In this document: positions 26,001-37,818 of the stretch, piece after piece
Layout: the number at the start of each line of letters is the position of its first letter
Position numbering within the stretch: position 1 is the stretch's first letter
NCBI GenBank assembly: GCA_029959195.1
Contig: CP114126.1
Location: forward strand, 1 to 64,000
Reading direction: 5' to 3'
Source of the DNA: Dictyophora rubrovolvata
Lineage: Eukaryota > Basidiomycota > Agaricomycetes > Phallales > Phallaceae
Length of the DNA: 64,000 nucleotides
Notes under the pieces: generated by a model
The model's input: only the letters and a program-made list of their open reading frames with translations
Database searches by the model: none
What the model was told of the DNA's origin: nothing
Position numbers and translations under genes: made by a program

Positions 26001-26421
26001 GTTATTAATTATGGTGAATTATTTTGAATATATAATCCGAAGACGGCTTAATTTCTTTGTATAGATCTACCCAAAGCTGTGGAAGAATACGCCCACCGGT
26101 AAGTGACTTATTCCCATTCTTTTGTCGGGGCAATTATAATGTACATCTCGACAGCGTTGCACCTGCCATTTCGACTAACTTCTCCCGAGCCGGCGTCGTC
26201 GTTAATTTTGTTACAGCCACAGGCGGCGACGTGGAGATGCTTCGTTCTATTGAATGTTTTTACAAGTAAGTTCGTCTACAACATGCCATATGGGTAGAAA
26301 CTGATATGATTTAACCTTTCTTTAGGATTAAATGCGTACGTATTTACTTTTGAGAGGATGAAACGCGAAGCTGATTTTTTTCTAGCCCGAAGTTCCAATT
26401 AGTTTGCGCGACATTCTATGA
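23056..26421 (+). CDS. Degenerate eIF4A-like DEAD-box protein (predicted pseudo-helicase) with long disordered N-terminus
   Basis: Residues 1 to about 480 (exon 23056-24459) are Ser/Pro/Thr-rich, with one predicted helix (INEILDRLSRYELSNREIQR) and a second coiled stretch (VAQISQRLNTLTAAVSQML). The rest aligns along its length with eIF4A: WEHLALAPELLRSIAKFGI, the Q motif (KIQQRALPFLLRGADIIAQA), then each helicase motif in altered form. Motif I reads APPTQER instead of AxxGxGKT, motif Ia STTVDQ instead of PTREL, Ib GTPHK instead of GTPGR, II DEVD (25108-25119), III SNT instead of SAT, V VKAPDV instead of ARGID, VI HRVAPAIS instead of HRIGRGGR. HGDM, VINYDLP and the VVNFVT tail are retained. A low-complexity insert sits between motifs II and III (about 25165-25390). 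The frame is intact through at least seven exons, so this looks like a retained protein with no ATPase, perhaps a scaffold or RNA-binding partner. That role is inference. Confidence 0.88.
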
Positions 26422-26623
26422 TTTTGTATCCTTATCTCTGCACATTTTATCGATATATATCCTGCCGCAGTACCATATTACAAAGCTCATTCCCTAGGAT
26501 ATACCCATATCATCATGCATCTACAGCTGTTTCCTTATTCCGATTTTCTAGTTTTTACCGCTGTTTCTATTTCGATGACCATTGTAAAATCAATAGTTCT
26601 TTCCTCCCTTCTCTTTCGTCTTC

Positions 26624-29600
26624 CTAAAAGTTTAAATGGACCATCGTTATTTTTATTGTGCCGTCTTCGCTACATGTTGCCAGAGACTGAGCTGATCCCT
26701 TATCCGAATTCGGTCTCCACTGTATGCGATTGACTGCGTTAACATGGGCTAGGCTGTATTCTAGATGTCAATTCATTCTCTTGATGTAAAAAAAACGCAC
26801 ATACTCTGTTGGAATAGATATTTCTTGGTCCCATTGCGAGAGATCATCCACGAATGAACTATAGACCGAGACAGCACCATCTTCTAAACCAACCGCTAAT
26901 CGTCGTCTACAAAATATGCATAAAATTTTACTAAAGAAAAGGAGGAACATACCGCCTATCATTTAGAACAGGACTGAAATCAATGCTCGTAACACCTTCC
27001 TGAAAACTCAGCGTCTTCGCAGCTTTCCAATTTGAAAGGGAAGTATCATTTGGCATCCAAATTTTAACCTGCAAGGCGATAAATCATAATCAAATAATAG
27101 TATATAAGAAGATTCACAGTTTTATCTCTAGACGCAGTGGCAAATCCATTTACTTCTGGCTCAGTCACCCAAGCACAATCCCATATAATTCTTTCATGCG
27201 CTTTCGCGAAAGCCAAAGGTAGGAAGATTTGGTCGTTGGCTTTAAAGATCCGCCATGTACGATCACGGGAAACAGAAAGTAGCATTGTATCGCATGGACT
27301 GAACCGCGTCCGCGTAACTGTTAGTTTATGTCCAGGTAAAGGTTCTCCTTGTAATTGCCAGTTGTCAGTGTTATATACACGAAGAACGGCATGATCGGGT
27401 ACTGTAGCTTTGCAGCTAGTGATCAGAAACTTGCTCGAACGTGAGATTGACATTGATATCAGCTATAATAATTTAAAAATAAGTTTTAAAGATAGAATCG
27501 CAGACATACTTCATATCCGTGGCCGAAAATTTTGTCCATTTCCGGCCATAGAGTTGCGCTAGCAAGTTCGCTTTCGAATGGACACCGTGAAATATTCTGG
27601 TAGGAGGCATCTGTTCTGTTTTAGCTTCACTCGGCCTGTGGGGGTAATACACTTACTGGTATCGAGTTTATTTGACAATCCTAGAGGAGGCACCGTTGCA
27701 CCAGAAGGTAAGCAAGTCTTAAAGGCGGACTGAGCACCACGCCTGTGAGGGTCATACAAGAAGGCGTACTATGTTGGATGGGACGGCTACCGTCTGTAAT
27801 GCGTCTAACATCATGACAAAGCCTTTGGGTGCATCGAATATCCGAACCACTTTCTCATCTGCAATACTGGCAAATCGTAAAGGATTCAAAAATTCGGCGT
27901 CAAGGAGGTCATATCCATGAACTTGAGGACGTGCTAACTCGCGCCAGTATTCTACCTGGCCGTTACCTGCGACGAGTGATGGACCATGTATACGAGTAGT
28001 CTGATCAAGGCTGAGAGGCACTTAAAAAGTAAGTATACTAATTTTGCGAATTATTGAACTTATTACCCCGTTGAGATAATATATTCGCCGTTTGGAGCCC
28101 AAGAAACCGACTTAACGGGTCCACGATGTCCGGTTACAGCGGCCACTTCTTCCCAGCTCTCAGCACTATCGTTGAAAGAAGACAACCATCGCCTCCAGTT
28201 GCCACTCCAGTTCCAGCCAAGGATACATTTACCATCAAGTGCCCACAAAGCACCCACGAATCCACTGAAGCGTTGACCGCCAACATCTCCAAAGCGATGT
28301 TTATTCGCCCATATTTTGATCTCCTTTTCGAGCGTATTTACTGCGATTACTGAGGTTAACGACCAAATGATAATGGAGGAGTCCAAAGAACTAGACAATA
28401 ATAAAGGCGCTTCATTTGAATGACCATGTTTCCATGCTAAAGAAGTGATGGGTCCTTCGTGCCCGACTAGCAATGCATCAAACGTGAATAAGACGCGACT
28501 GGAACTATATGAAGTGGGTTAATGTCAAATTCGTTGCAATTCAAGGTCAAACTGTTACCTGCCATTATTGTTTTTAATAATCACGGAGTGCCGCTTCGGC
28601 GACACGCGATTTACCTCCTGCTCTTCCGCTGCATCGTTCAAAGCGGCTTCAAAACTTGAAAAAAGATCATCCACTGAAGAAGGGGAATCTCGTTCGATAA
28701 CATCAATTGTCCAAAGCCGAATTGTAGCGTCCTGAGATCCCGAGGCCAATAGTAACTGTGGAGTTGAGTTTTGCTGACTTGGAATGACTGAAAGGGAACT
28801 GATCCAATCTTCATGCCCTTTCAGACAAGCAGAAAATATGAACTGACAGAAATATTCAAATGAGTTCTATATCGTAAAAGTTTGGGATACCTCTTCATTT
28901 GACCCCGTCCATATATTTACTTCACCGGCGGTCGTTCCGATAGCCAGAATAGAAACTAGATGCGAATGAATCTATAAGTAGCCTGATGAAAATTAGATAC
29001 GAACTCTGGGTCCCAGGAAGACGGGAAATTTCTAGCTTCAAGGGGAATTTGTTTTTCAAGTCAATCGTTTGAACGTGTTTTAAGGCAGCTGTTTGGTAAA
29101 CCTTTTACAGTCCGGAAAACTTGCCCACTTGAATACACTTACGTGTTTGATCAAATCTCAATATAATCACCGTTGCATCGGAAGAACCCACGACCACCAG
29201 GTTGTCATGCGTGGCCAGCGATATTATGGATCTCTGGGTTAAGGACCGGTCGAGTAAAAGCACCCACTGTAGTCAAGTAAATCACGAAGTCTTTAGACAA
29301 CATAGCCAGGGTCATACGCTCTGTTCTTTTTTAATTCTGATTTGAAGTACACCGTTTTGATCAGCGCTGATGATGCCGAAGCCATCTTGCAGAAATTTGA
29401 CACAATTCACTGCAGCTTTGTGCCCATGCAAAGTAGCAACAATTCCAATGTTATTCTTCTAATAGAGTTAAGTACATATTGCAATACGAATCTGTACGAA
29501 TGTATTACCGAGAGATCCCATAGAAATAAAGTATTTTGAGCAGCAAAGCAAACGACTGAATGACAGGACACATCAGCTGCTTGAGGTGTTCTACCAACGG

Positions 29601-29637
29601 AGGCCGATGTATATATATTCTCGAATCTTGGTGGCAT
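26624..29637 (-). CDS. ELP2: Elongator complex subunit 2 (WD40 protein)
   Basis: Elp2 carries two WD40 propellers and, with Elp1 and Elp3, forms the core Elongator that modifies wobble uridines of tRNAs. ATG at 29637 (MPPRFENIYTSASVGRTPQA) begins the first repeat; further blocks are GIVATLHGHKAAVNCVKFL, MASGSQDATIRLW, LVGHEGPITSLAWKHG, GHRGPVKSVSWAPNGEYII, PLRFASIADEKVVRIFDAPK, LPGHKLTVTRTRFSPCD, LLSVSRDRTWRIFK and CAWVTEPEVNGFATASRDKT. The last exon, reached through a GTATGT intron near 26815-26770, reads AHVNAVNRIQWRPNSDKG and SLATCSEDGTIKI and ends at 26624; reading straight through the donor would stop the protein early at 26768. About a dozen exons. It is divergent with SND2, 147 bp between start codons. 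Confidence 0.92.
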
Positions 29638-29784
29638 TTTCACGGTGCACTGGGTGCATATAATTATAAAAAATTTCATGGGGTAAAACAGGAAATTACT
29701 CACTTGGTGTGCTGAGCCACTTAAATGCACGAACAGAGAATGGGCGCCTAAGCAAGCAAATCTTTTGTGATCGTGTGTCCAGTC

Positions 29785-30410
29785 ATGGTAAAGTAGCAGC
29801 GGCAATAACATGGTTTTTTGTGCACATCCTAATATTTTGATTAGGCAAATGCTTCGGCAAAACGGATTGCGGCGCAAAATGAGAAAGCCTTAAAGCACCT
29901 GAAGCTCGGAATGCTGCTTTGCAATGGTCTTGCGCTAGTCATCCGCCTTGTGATTCAAAAGCAATCAACGTTCTCGTTTCTCTTCGCTTGCCTTGTCCCT
30001 TTGATATGGACAGTATTTCTCTATTTATTTATCTCCAATTCTGGGACACCAAAGCGCGACATCCAGGGAAATTTGATTTCGCCTGGCTCTGACTTGAATC
30101 AAGCAGGCTTAATGGAATGGTCGTGGGACGTGTTGTACATCACTTGGTTTTGCCAGGTCGGTAGCAGCATACTGGGAGAGCACTTCTGGTGGTTTTTCTC
30201 CATTGTAAGTGACACGGTGTTTCTGTCAAGGACACATTCTTATCGAGTTATCCATAGATACCATGTTATGCCATATATAAGGCTTGGTCAATGATTGCAC
30301 CCCTATTCTTAAATAACTCTGGTTCACGTCCGAGCCAAGAACCAAATGAACCCAAAGAAAGCCGAAGGCAGGAAAAATCTCGAAAGCGACAGGCTAAAGG
30401 ACTTCAGTGA
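29785..30410 (+). CDS. SND2: SND2 / TMEM208-like ER membrane protein
   Basis: SND2 (TMEM208 in animals) is an ER membrane protein of the SRP-independent targeting route. The second exon (from 29845) opens with ANASAKRIAAQNEKALKHLK and a pair of hydrophobic helices (LGMLLCNGLALVIRL, FLFACLVPLIWTVFLYLFIS). It continues with SGTPKRDIQGNLISPGSDLN, GLMEWSWDVLYITWFCQVGS and, after an intron (about 30205-30257), IPCYAIYKAWSMIAPLF and a basic tail rich in Lys, Arg and Glu. The only start that fits is an ATG at 29785-29787 whose codon is followed at once by GTAAAG; the intron 29788-29844 then joins ATG to GCA. About 170 residues. Confidence 0.9.
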
Positions 30411-30508
30411 TGTCCAGACGATGCATACCCAGGACACATCGCAGGTGTAATGAATATGACCATACAGTCGATGCAGTAGGAAGCCAGTAGTATATATGTA
30501 TATATCTA

Positions 30509-33019
30509 TTATTGCCACACTACTGCCAAACCGTCAGCTCCTATGCTGACAAGCCAGGGTTGTCCAGGACACCACAGACTCTCTAAAACTCCTAGCCCGT
30601 CATTTAAAGTGTGGCCGCGAAGAATTTTGAGGGGCACAATGACAGGATTAGTTAGTAAATCGTTGAAAATTCGGGCATGGAATATTTGTATTGTACCATC
30701 GTCTGAAGTAGACGCAAACAGCGGATAGTTTGGATGAAAAGACAATGACCGCAAAGCACGAGTGTGGTATCTATGAAAAAAAACTGTACATTTCTCACTT
30801 CATTCAGCCAAACAATGCATTCTTACCGTAAGATTTTATAAGGTTTGTCGCTTAACTCTAAATCGAACCAGCAAAGTTTGCGATCATATCCACCAACAAT
30901 GAGATGATCTCCCGAAGGATGAACGTCCATGCAGGAAATCCAGCGAATCCCGGACGTTAAGGTTTTCAACAATTTCTGGGCCGCCAAGTCGTAAACTCGA
31001 ACATATCGTTGCGTCTAATAAAAACGTAAAGGAAAGAATAAAAGGAAAACTTATGGGCTTACTGCGACAAAAAAATGGGGTTTGTGAGGATGAAACATGA
31101 CTTTTTGAGCTACACCTTTGAATTTTCGAAATGGAGCCTGCGAGTGCCGCTTAGACAGCTGGTGAACCCACACATTTCCTTGATTTTGATAACCCGCTAG
31201 CTCATGTGTAAATCCCAAGTTTTTCAAAAAACGGCGGTTTTACTTACAAACAGATGCAAAATAATCCCCCCGTTTGTGCCAAACAATCTGCTTTATAGGC
31301 CCTGACGCTGGAGGTAAGTTTATGGTTAAAGCAGGTTCATCTAGAGAGTTGGTTAAAGAGGTTTTCCACACTACGGGAGACTCGGCGGCGGCTGAGACTA
31401 AAATCGTTAAGGTTGACCTAGTACGTATTATCAATTCCTGATTTCCCGTAGGTGGGATATAAGCGTATAACCCATCCTCTCTGTATTTTGTTCAGGACAT
31501 GTGGGGCATGTAAGTTAGAGGCTGAATAAACGCACGATCCCACTATAAAAGCAGATATATCCTTTCTCGGGCACCAACTCACGTCCGTTATTTTCAAGTC
31601 TAGTCGCCAAGTTTTGATTGTTCGGCCCACCATCACTTCCCATAGCCTGATTTCCCCAGTATCGTCACCAGTTACGACCCATTCACCTCCAGGACTGATA
31701 GTGAGAGCTCTGATACGAGTCCCGTGATTGACAGTGAGAGCCTTATATGTGGGGAAAGGCCGCAAGGTGTTGGGATCTGGTAGGTTTGGTATTAAGTCGT
31801 CTGCCTTAGTAACGCCAGGAGGAAGTGGCCGACGCTGAACACGAGGTGCGAGATATAGATCGAGCAAGCGGTCAAATCTTTCATTGATAAAACGATCATA
31901 GGCGGGAACTAAACGTAATGCGGAATGCGCTTTGGGAACAAATGTTTTGTCGTCTAACACAACATCTTTATCGGGGATATATTCGGGAGGTGGGTTATAT
32001 GATTCTTCATGTGTTGGCAATTTTACTTTCGGCGCACTTGGATACATGGGTACTAACATGTCTGATGGTGTATCCCACAAAAGGTAAGGAAGTCGAGGAG
32101 CGGTGGACTTCGGTTTTGATGGAAGAATTCTTCCCTCGCGAATGGCACGGACGATTTTCATCACCTGGAACGGATTTCAGTGCATGGTACTCTCAATCAA
32201 AAGTTAGACCTGCTTTTTTCCTTTCCCATGTACTAGGAACCCATCTTCGTTTTGGCTCTGGCGCTGCGTTTAAAGGCATAACCTCCGGCTTTTCATCTTT
32301 GATAAAAACTTCGTAAGGGTCGAATTGAGCGTCCGGTATCTCATTTTCCCGCAATCGCCGGATTATATCGAGCTCCTCTGCTGTTAAGGACTTTTCAATT
32401 TGTGTATTCTCGTCAAAAGCCGAAGTCCTTCAGAAGAGTTAGAGTGTTTCAATGATAAATGGAAGACACACATACCACGCGGATGGGTCGTCGATAGATT
32501 CAAGGAACTTGTCCAACTCGTCACCTTTAGCAGGTCGTAATATCCGTTTCCCATTAACGTCGTATCCTACATGGGGGAGGTCATCATACCAATGCATAGG
32601 GATATTCCCAACTCGATTAGGTTGCTATTCGCAAGAGTGATTGGTCATTGTGACTCAGAATATAAGTCAAGCAACTCACGTCTTCGGTAGAGGAATCAGA
32701 ATCATAATCAGGTTCTATGGGTGGATAAACCCGCTTTGGTTGACCAGTGATTTTGGAAATGACAGTCTTTGACTGATAAGAAATAAAATGGGATCCCTCT
32801 GACGAAGCTTCTGATACATTTTCAGAATCGTCTTCGACATCCGAATGCGAGGTTACTTCTTCATTTTCGCTGTCCGGACTTATATCCAGTTCAATTATTG
32901 AATTATCATCAGAATCAATTTCATGTGGGTCTTCAACTAGAGAGAAAACCTTTGTGAACCAGGAGATTTAAGAACTTTTGGTAATTACCTGCAAGGAGTT
33001 TGCGCTTTTTTGTCAACAT
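30509..33019 (-). CDS. ERB1: Ribosome biogenesis protein ERB1 (BOP1)
   Basis: Erb1 is part of the Nop7-Erb1-Ytm1 complex needed for 27S pre-rRNA processing and 60S assembly in the nucleolus. ATG at 33019 ([10 protein letters not shown]) leads into a very acidic segment ([28 protein letters not shown]), then the BOP1 N-terminal domain: [89 protein letters not shown] and [14 protein letters not shown]-terminal seven-bladed WD40 propeller follows ([20 protein letters not shown] through [19 protein letters not shown] at 30509). About ten exons. The start codon is 77 bp from that of ARP4. Confidence 0.95.
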
Positions 33020-33096
33020 ATTCTGAAAACCAACTGTGAAGAAAAGTCTTGTCACGATCGCGTTACAAACGCGTAACTGGCGTGACCTGGAAAATC

Positions 33097-34890
33097 ATGG
33101 CTGCAAATATCTACGGAGGAGGTAAGTAAAAGCCTTTATTACATCCAATTTTTTCTTCTTATTGTCTCCGAAGATGAGGTCTCCGCCTTGGTATTAGATA
33201 TTGGCGGGTCAAGCGTGCGTGCAGGGTATGCTGGCGACGACGCACCAAAGGCCATTTTCCCAACGTATTATGGCTACACTGTCGCTGGTGAAGAACAAAC
33301 CCAACAAAACAACTCGGAAGAGCAATTCCAGTCGGAAGCTCCCCCTCCCCAGAAAAAAATAAACATTCATCTTGGAGAACAAACTGGCCCTTCGACTTGG
33401 AGGCCAGGGATGGAGATAGCAAATCCTGTCCGGGAGAGTTTAAGTACATAACAAAACTCGACACTTCTATCGTTTATTCTTATGGTTCAAATAGTTGTCG
33501 ATTTTGATCCAATAAACGCCATAGTTGGACACGCGTTGCAAGATGCTTTACGAACAAATCCGTCCGAACATCCTGTCCTCGTTACCGAACCTCCTTGGAA
33601 TACATCTACTAATAGAGAACGGATGGCAGAAATTATGTTTGAAGAATTCAAGGTTCCTGCTTTTTATATTGCGAATTCAGCGGTGCTTAGCTCGTACGGC
33701 TTTTTTCCTGACCAAAGATTTTTTCACATGAAATTTTTTTAGCTTCGCAGCGGGCAAAGGAACAGCTTTGTTAATAGACGTCGGAAAAGATACTGCTAGC
33801 GTCATACCAGTTGTGGATGGTTTCGTACTTCGAAAAGGTACTAACCCCTGAATACAGCTTTCGCAACCATTTGATTCGTTATTTAAGGAATGACGAGGTC
33901 TACCGTCCCTCAACTTGTTTATGCCAACGCCGTTCATTTATTGACGCAAAATACACAAACTCATCCGCCTATTGAGCTATGGTCACACCATCTAATAGCC
34001 AATAAAACGGTATGCATATTTCTTACTTTATCATTAATTCAACAGTTAAATGGAGGAGGAATAGGTTGTCCCCATTAATAAACTGCCATCCTATACATTG
34101 CGAGAAGACCGTCTTCGCGCGACAACTGAGAGTTGGAAGCGCTGGGCCGAGCAACGTGAAGTGGATGAGTGGATAGCTGGTGCTGCCGGTGTTTTAGAGC
34201 ATGGATTCTCTGACCAGTGAGTAACATTGTAACATTGGATTGAGGCGATATATGCCTATGCCTTGCAACTGCATTTGTAGTGCTGCCACTACCCGACCAC
34301 CCCGTGTATATGAGTTTCCAACTGGGTTTAACACTGTATTTGGCCCCGAAAGATTTCTCTCAGGAGAACTGTATTTCACACATCAACATCTTCAGGTGTG
34401 GTTTAGTTCCTCCTTTAGACTGGATACGCCTTTCATGAATCATTTTTAGCGACCGAATTTACCTCACACTCTACCTCAACTCGTCAATACCTCTTTGATG
34501 TCTTGCGAGCCCGATTTACGCATGCAACTTCTCTCTAATGTCGTAGTAAATGGGGGAGGTTCGTTAATGTCAGGGTTTGTGGATCGGCTGCATAACGAAT
34601 TGGTTCGGCATTATAGTCAGGCACGTAAAAAAAACATGCTCCGCCATAAACGAAATATTTGGCTAAAGATGTCGCTTGTAGATAAAAGTGCATTCTCCTG
34701 GTAACATAATTGAACGGCGTTATGGCTCTTGGTTGGGAGGAAGTATACTAGCCAGTTTAGGTACATTCCATCAGTTATGGGTCAGTGCAGAAGAGTGGCA
34801 GGTGAGTACAACCATAGTAAATCGCTGAACGTGTAGACTGATTGGTTATAGGAGCATGGGAAACCGATTGTGGCTCAGAGGTGTAAGTGA
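33097..34890 (+). CDS. ARP4: Actin-related protein 4 (ARP4), chromatin complexes
   Basis: Nuclear actin-related protein shared by the NuA4, SWR1 and INO80 complexes. ATG 33097 gives [19 protein letters not shown] and the actin phosphate-binding strand [20 protein letters not shown]. An ARP4-type insert follows ([16 protein letters not shown]), then [82 protein letters not shown] and, after the last large intron, [20 protein letters not shown] and the terminal IVAQRCK. About ten exons. The intron 34621-34681 begins with GC rather than GT; this reading gives the right length and restores [12 protein letters not shown] as in family members. Confidence 0.93.
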
Positions 34891-34941
34891 AAACTTGGTG
34901 TAATTGTCGATACTTGTATATACAATGTGTATCAATCCAAT

Positions 34942-37472
34942 TTAATTTGTCTTGCCTACAATGTAAGGCGTATTGTCTTTGAAGATTAGCCCAGGTTTCC
35001 TTTGAGCAAGGTCCAACATCATTTCGGCAAAGTAGGAATTTGCCCATGCAAACCAAGGTCGAGTATAATCTGTGTGACTATAAATCGACTGTGATTCATG
35101 TATCAGACCTAGCCCGGCGGTGTTCTGTTTTGGAGCATTACTTTTGTGATCAGATGTAATGAACTTATGCTCAACTTACGTTCGCAATTGTGTATAACGC
35201 CGTCAAGATAGTTTGATCATCATCGGTCCCATAAATTGAAGATATCAAAGACATCGGCCAAGGATGATAGACATCGACGTGGGGTCCACTTTCGAGGTGC
35301 ATATAAGTGAGATAACAGACAAACTACGAATGGGAAAGACTAGCTCACCCAATACCAAAGAAACCATCCCCTTCAGCATAATAAGGATTACCTCTCGACA
35401 ATAGCTTGTTTCGGGTAGCTACATAAGCAGGGTGGTCCATGTCTATAGCTCAAATTAGACTTAGAAATATTCAAGTGTAAGCCCGTCTAACCTAAGAACC
35501 CAAGATAGGGCAGTGCAAGCAATGACTGTATAGTGTAAGCCTTTGGGAATCTCAGTCATCAGAACAGACTAGGACATACCGGGACGTTAGCGTCGTCCAT
35601 TATCACTCGTCCGCCTGAATGAATTTAGACCTAGGTAAGGCTACGAGGTATCATGTACTCACCGAAACCTATTCAGAAACAAAACGATTGGATTGGTTGG
35701 TCAAAAGGGTAAGTAGTCTTACCATTCGTCTCATAAGCGAATATATTGTCTACGACCTGGGTGTGTTCAGGTAAGACAAGGAAAATTGTATCGTTAAATC
35801 ACAACTTACTGTGGTGTTCCAAACAGCGTTAGAGATTCGTTGACTTAAGCTTCTAGCATTACTGACTACGTCCGGCCGTCGCTTTACTGCTTCTAACATG
35901 TCGGCCAGGTGGGTTAGTTCGACCGATAGCATGGCGTTGGCGGGTGTCAAGAAAGCATAGATACTAAGGTCATCGGAAGGGCGATGATGGGTCCCAACTA
36001 GACCGGTATAAGCTTTTGGCTCGCCGTTACCTTCGTTTTCTACCGGTGGGCTCAGAGAACCTGCTTCTCCGGTCCAGTTATAATAAGATATGACATTGAA
36101 ATTCTCATCGAACTGCAAAAGATTATTGTCAGCGAATATAGTGTATGTAATCCAGATATGTACCTTACCGTAGGTTGCGATTGCTCGTTGATAACTTGGA
36201 AAATTTGGTCAATAGCCGAGTCCCCTAAGTTGGTTCAGGGTCATTGAGACATCGATGATCAAATGCATACAATTGTCATTCATGAAGGAAGAATCGCTTG
36301 TACTCTCAAAGTATGTCCTCGACAATTTCATGAATGAGCAAAGAGAGTCGATTTCGTACTATAATTGGTGAGTAATGGAATACTAGGTCCATAGATTCCT
36401 ACTTTGCATTCGAACACAATTGTATCGTTGACGGGTCTTTTCTTCTTTAGTATTATATTAAATGGCGCTGATAGAAACATATGCTCACGGATTTACGGTA
36501 ACCAAATCAGCATAGTCGTTGTGCGATGGAGCCAGCCCACTTTGGGGCGGAGGCTGCAGAGCATAAACCCCAAAACTACAAGAAGAGTCGAAAATTTCAT
36601 ACCTGGAAGGCACCACAATAGGGATACTGTTTCACATACCTATATTGCACGATTCAAAAAAACGTCAAGGCAGAGATACAATGAACACTTACATTGCTTC
36701 ATTATTGATGACCGCCCTTTCCAATTTGGCCAGGTTCGGATCAAGGGGTAGGAGGTCTCGGTAATGATGCAACTAGAAGAATGCTTGAGTAGAGTCAAAT
36801 TATTGAGAGATAGAGAAACGTACCTGATTCCCAGTATCTCGTAGCCATTGAGCACTAGATGTAACTTAGGGCTGCCCGTTTGTTTTAGTAACAAACTCTT
36901 ACGTTATGTCCTGCATAGAAGGTCGCCCTTTCAGAAGTACTATAATACGAACAAGCTGGATTGAACTTACGCCTGTGATCACGAAAGCGAGATCGAGAGA
37001 CTGAAGATTATCATTCAGTCGAGGTCAGCCGAGGAGCAGAAAAAACTCCACGTACCTCGTCGAAATATTTTATGGTGGTATCTACCATAACATTGTAATG
37101 AGCAACTTTCAGCACGCAAGTGACAACACACCCAAAGTATTGGGGAATGTATTCTCGAAGAGGCGGGCTAGATCAGAGTCCTTGATTCTCTCCTTCATGT
37201 CGCTGATAACTTTCTAGAGGTATGGCCGTCTTAGAACTGCATTGATACAAGCTGTGACAACTTGAACGTACTTCTACGGCAGAGCTTGTAAAAGTCCTGC
37301 ACTCGGAGGCAGGACGCATGAAAGGCAACCTTAGTGGACCAGCAGAGGGATTCCCTTGAGGGGATGAGCTGAAAGTTGTATAATCCGGACAGTTTGCTGG
37401 TTGAGCGACCGTCATGAAGGGAAACACCATGGCCGATATGGCCAGTTGCTGAAGAGCACCCTTCAATAACAT
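34942..37472 (-). CDS. Secreted GH125 exo-alpha-1,6-mannosidase
   Basis: GH125 enzymes (former DUF1237) remove alpha-1,6-linked mannose from fungal-type mannans. ATG at 37472 begins a signal peptide (MLLKGALQQLAISAMVFPFM, Ala-rich, then VAQ|PANCPDYT). Conserved blocks: GPLRLPFMRPASECRTFTSS, ITAQWLRDTGNQ near 36850 (a substrate-contact segment of the family), QYPYCGAF, THHRPSDDLSIYAFLTPANA (35990-35930), and the C-terminal DYTRPWFAWANSYFAEMMLD followed by LAQRKPGLIF, ending at 34942. The gene is cut by many short introns, and I did not resolve each exon between 36600 and 35000. Likely extracellular or in the secretory pathway. It is convergent with ARP4, 51 bp apart. Confidence 0.87.
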
Positions 37473-37818
37473 TGTCGAGTTCGGGAATACCTCTGCGATT
37501 GAGCGAGGGAGGATGGCTCGGAGATATTCAAGAACCATCGAATTTAAATACGTTTTCGGTAAAAAGGGCGCGCTCCTGGCGCAATGAATGTTCACGTTGT
37601 GAGACTTCGGCAAATATGGTCAAGTGCTATAGTTCCAAGCTTCCTAAAGGCATTTCATGTGTTGATTATTAAATTGTCCAGCTTATGACACGCTCGTGAC
37701 AGGACAACGTGACACTGTCGACGCGTGGATCCCATGATATGAAAGGAGATAAAATAATTTTAAACTATGCGTAAGATACACTAAGTCGAGGAGTGAAAGT
37801 GGAGCGAGCTAAAAAAGA
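37473..37818. other. Intergenic region without a recognised gene
   Basis: About 345 bp upstream of the GH125 start and downstream of the minus-strand unknown gene. It should contain the GH125 promoter (37473-37690) and the 3' end of nothing else, since both neighbours are transcribed leftward. Minus-strand sequence just upstream of the GH125 ATG remains open to about 37613 in the same frame, but the ATG at 37472 is preferred because a clear signal peptide starts there. No repeat seen. Confidence 0.4.

Noticed and set aside
27559-27759. Minus-strand frame with Arg/Lys-rich product inside ELP2
   Set aside because: It crosses two ELP2 introns; the true exons on the same strand in other phases give WD40 sequence.
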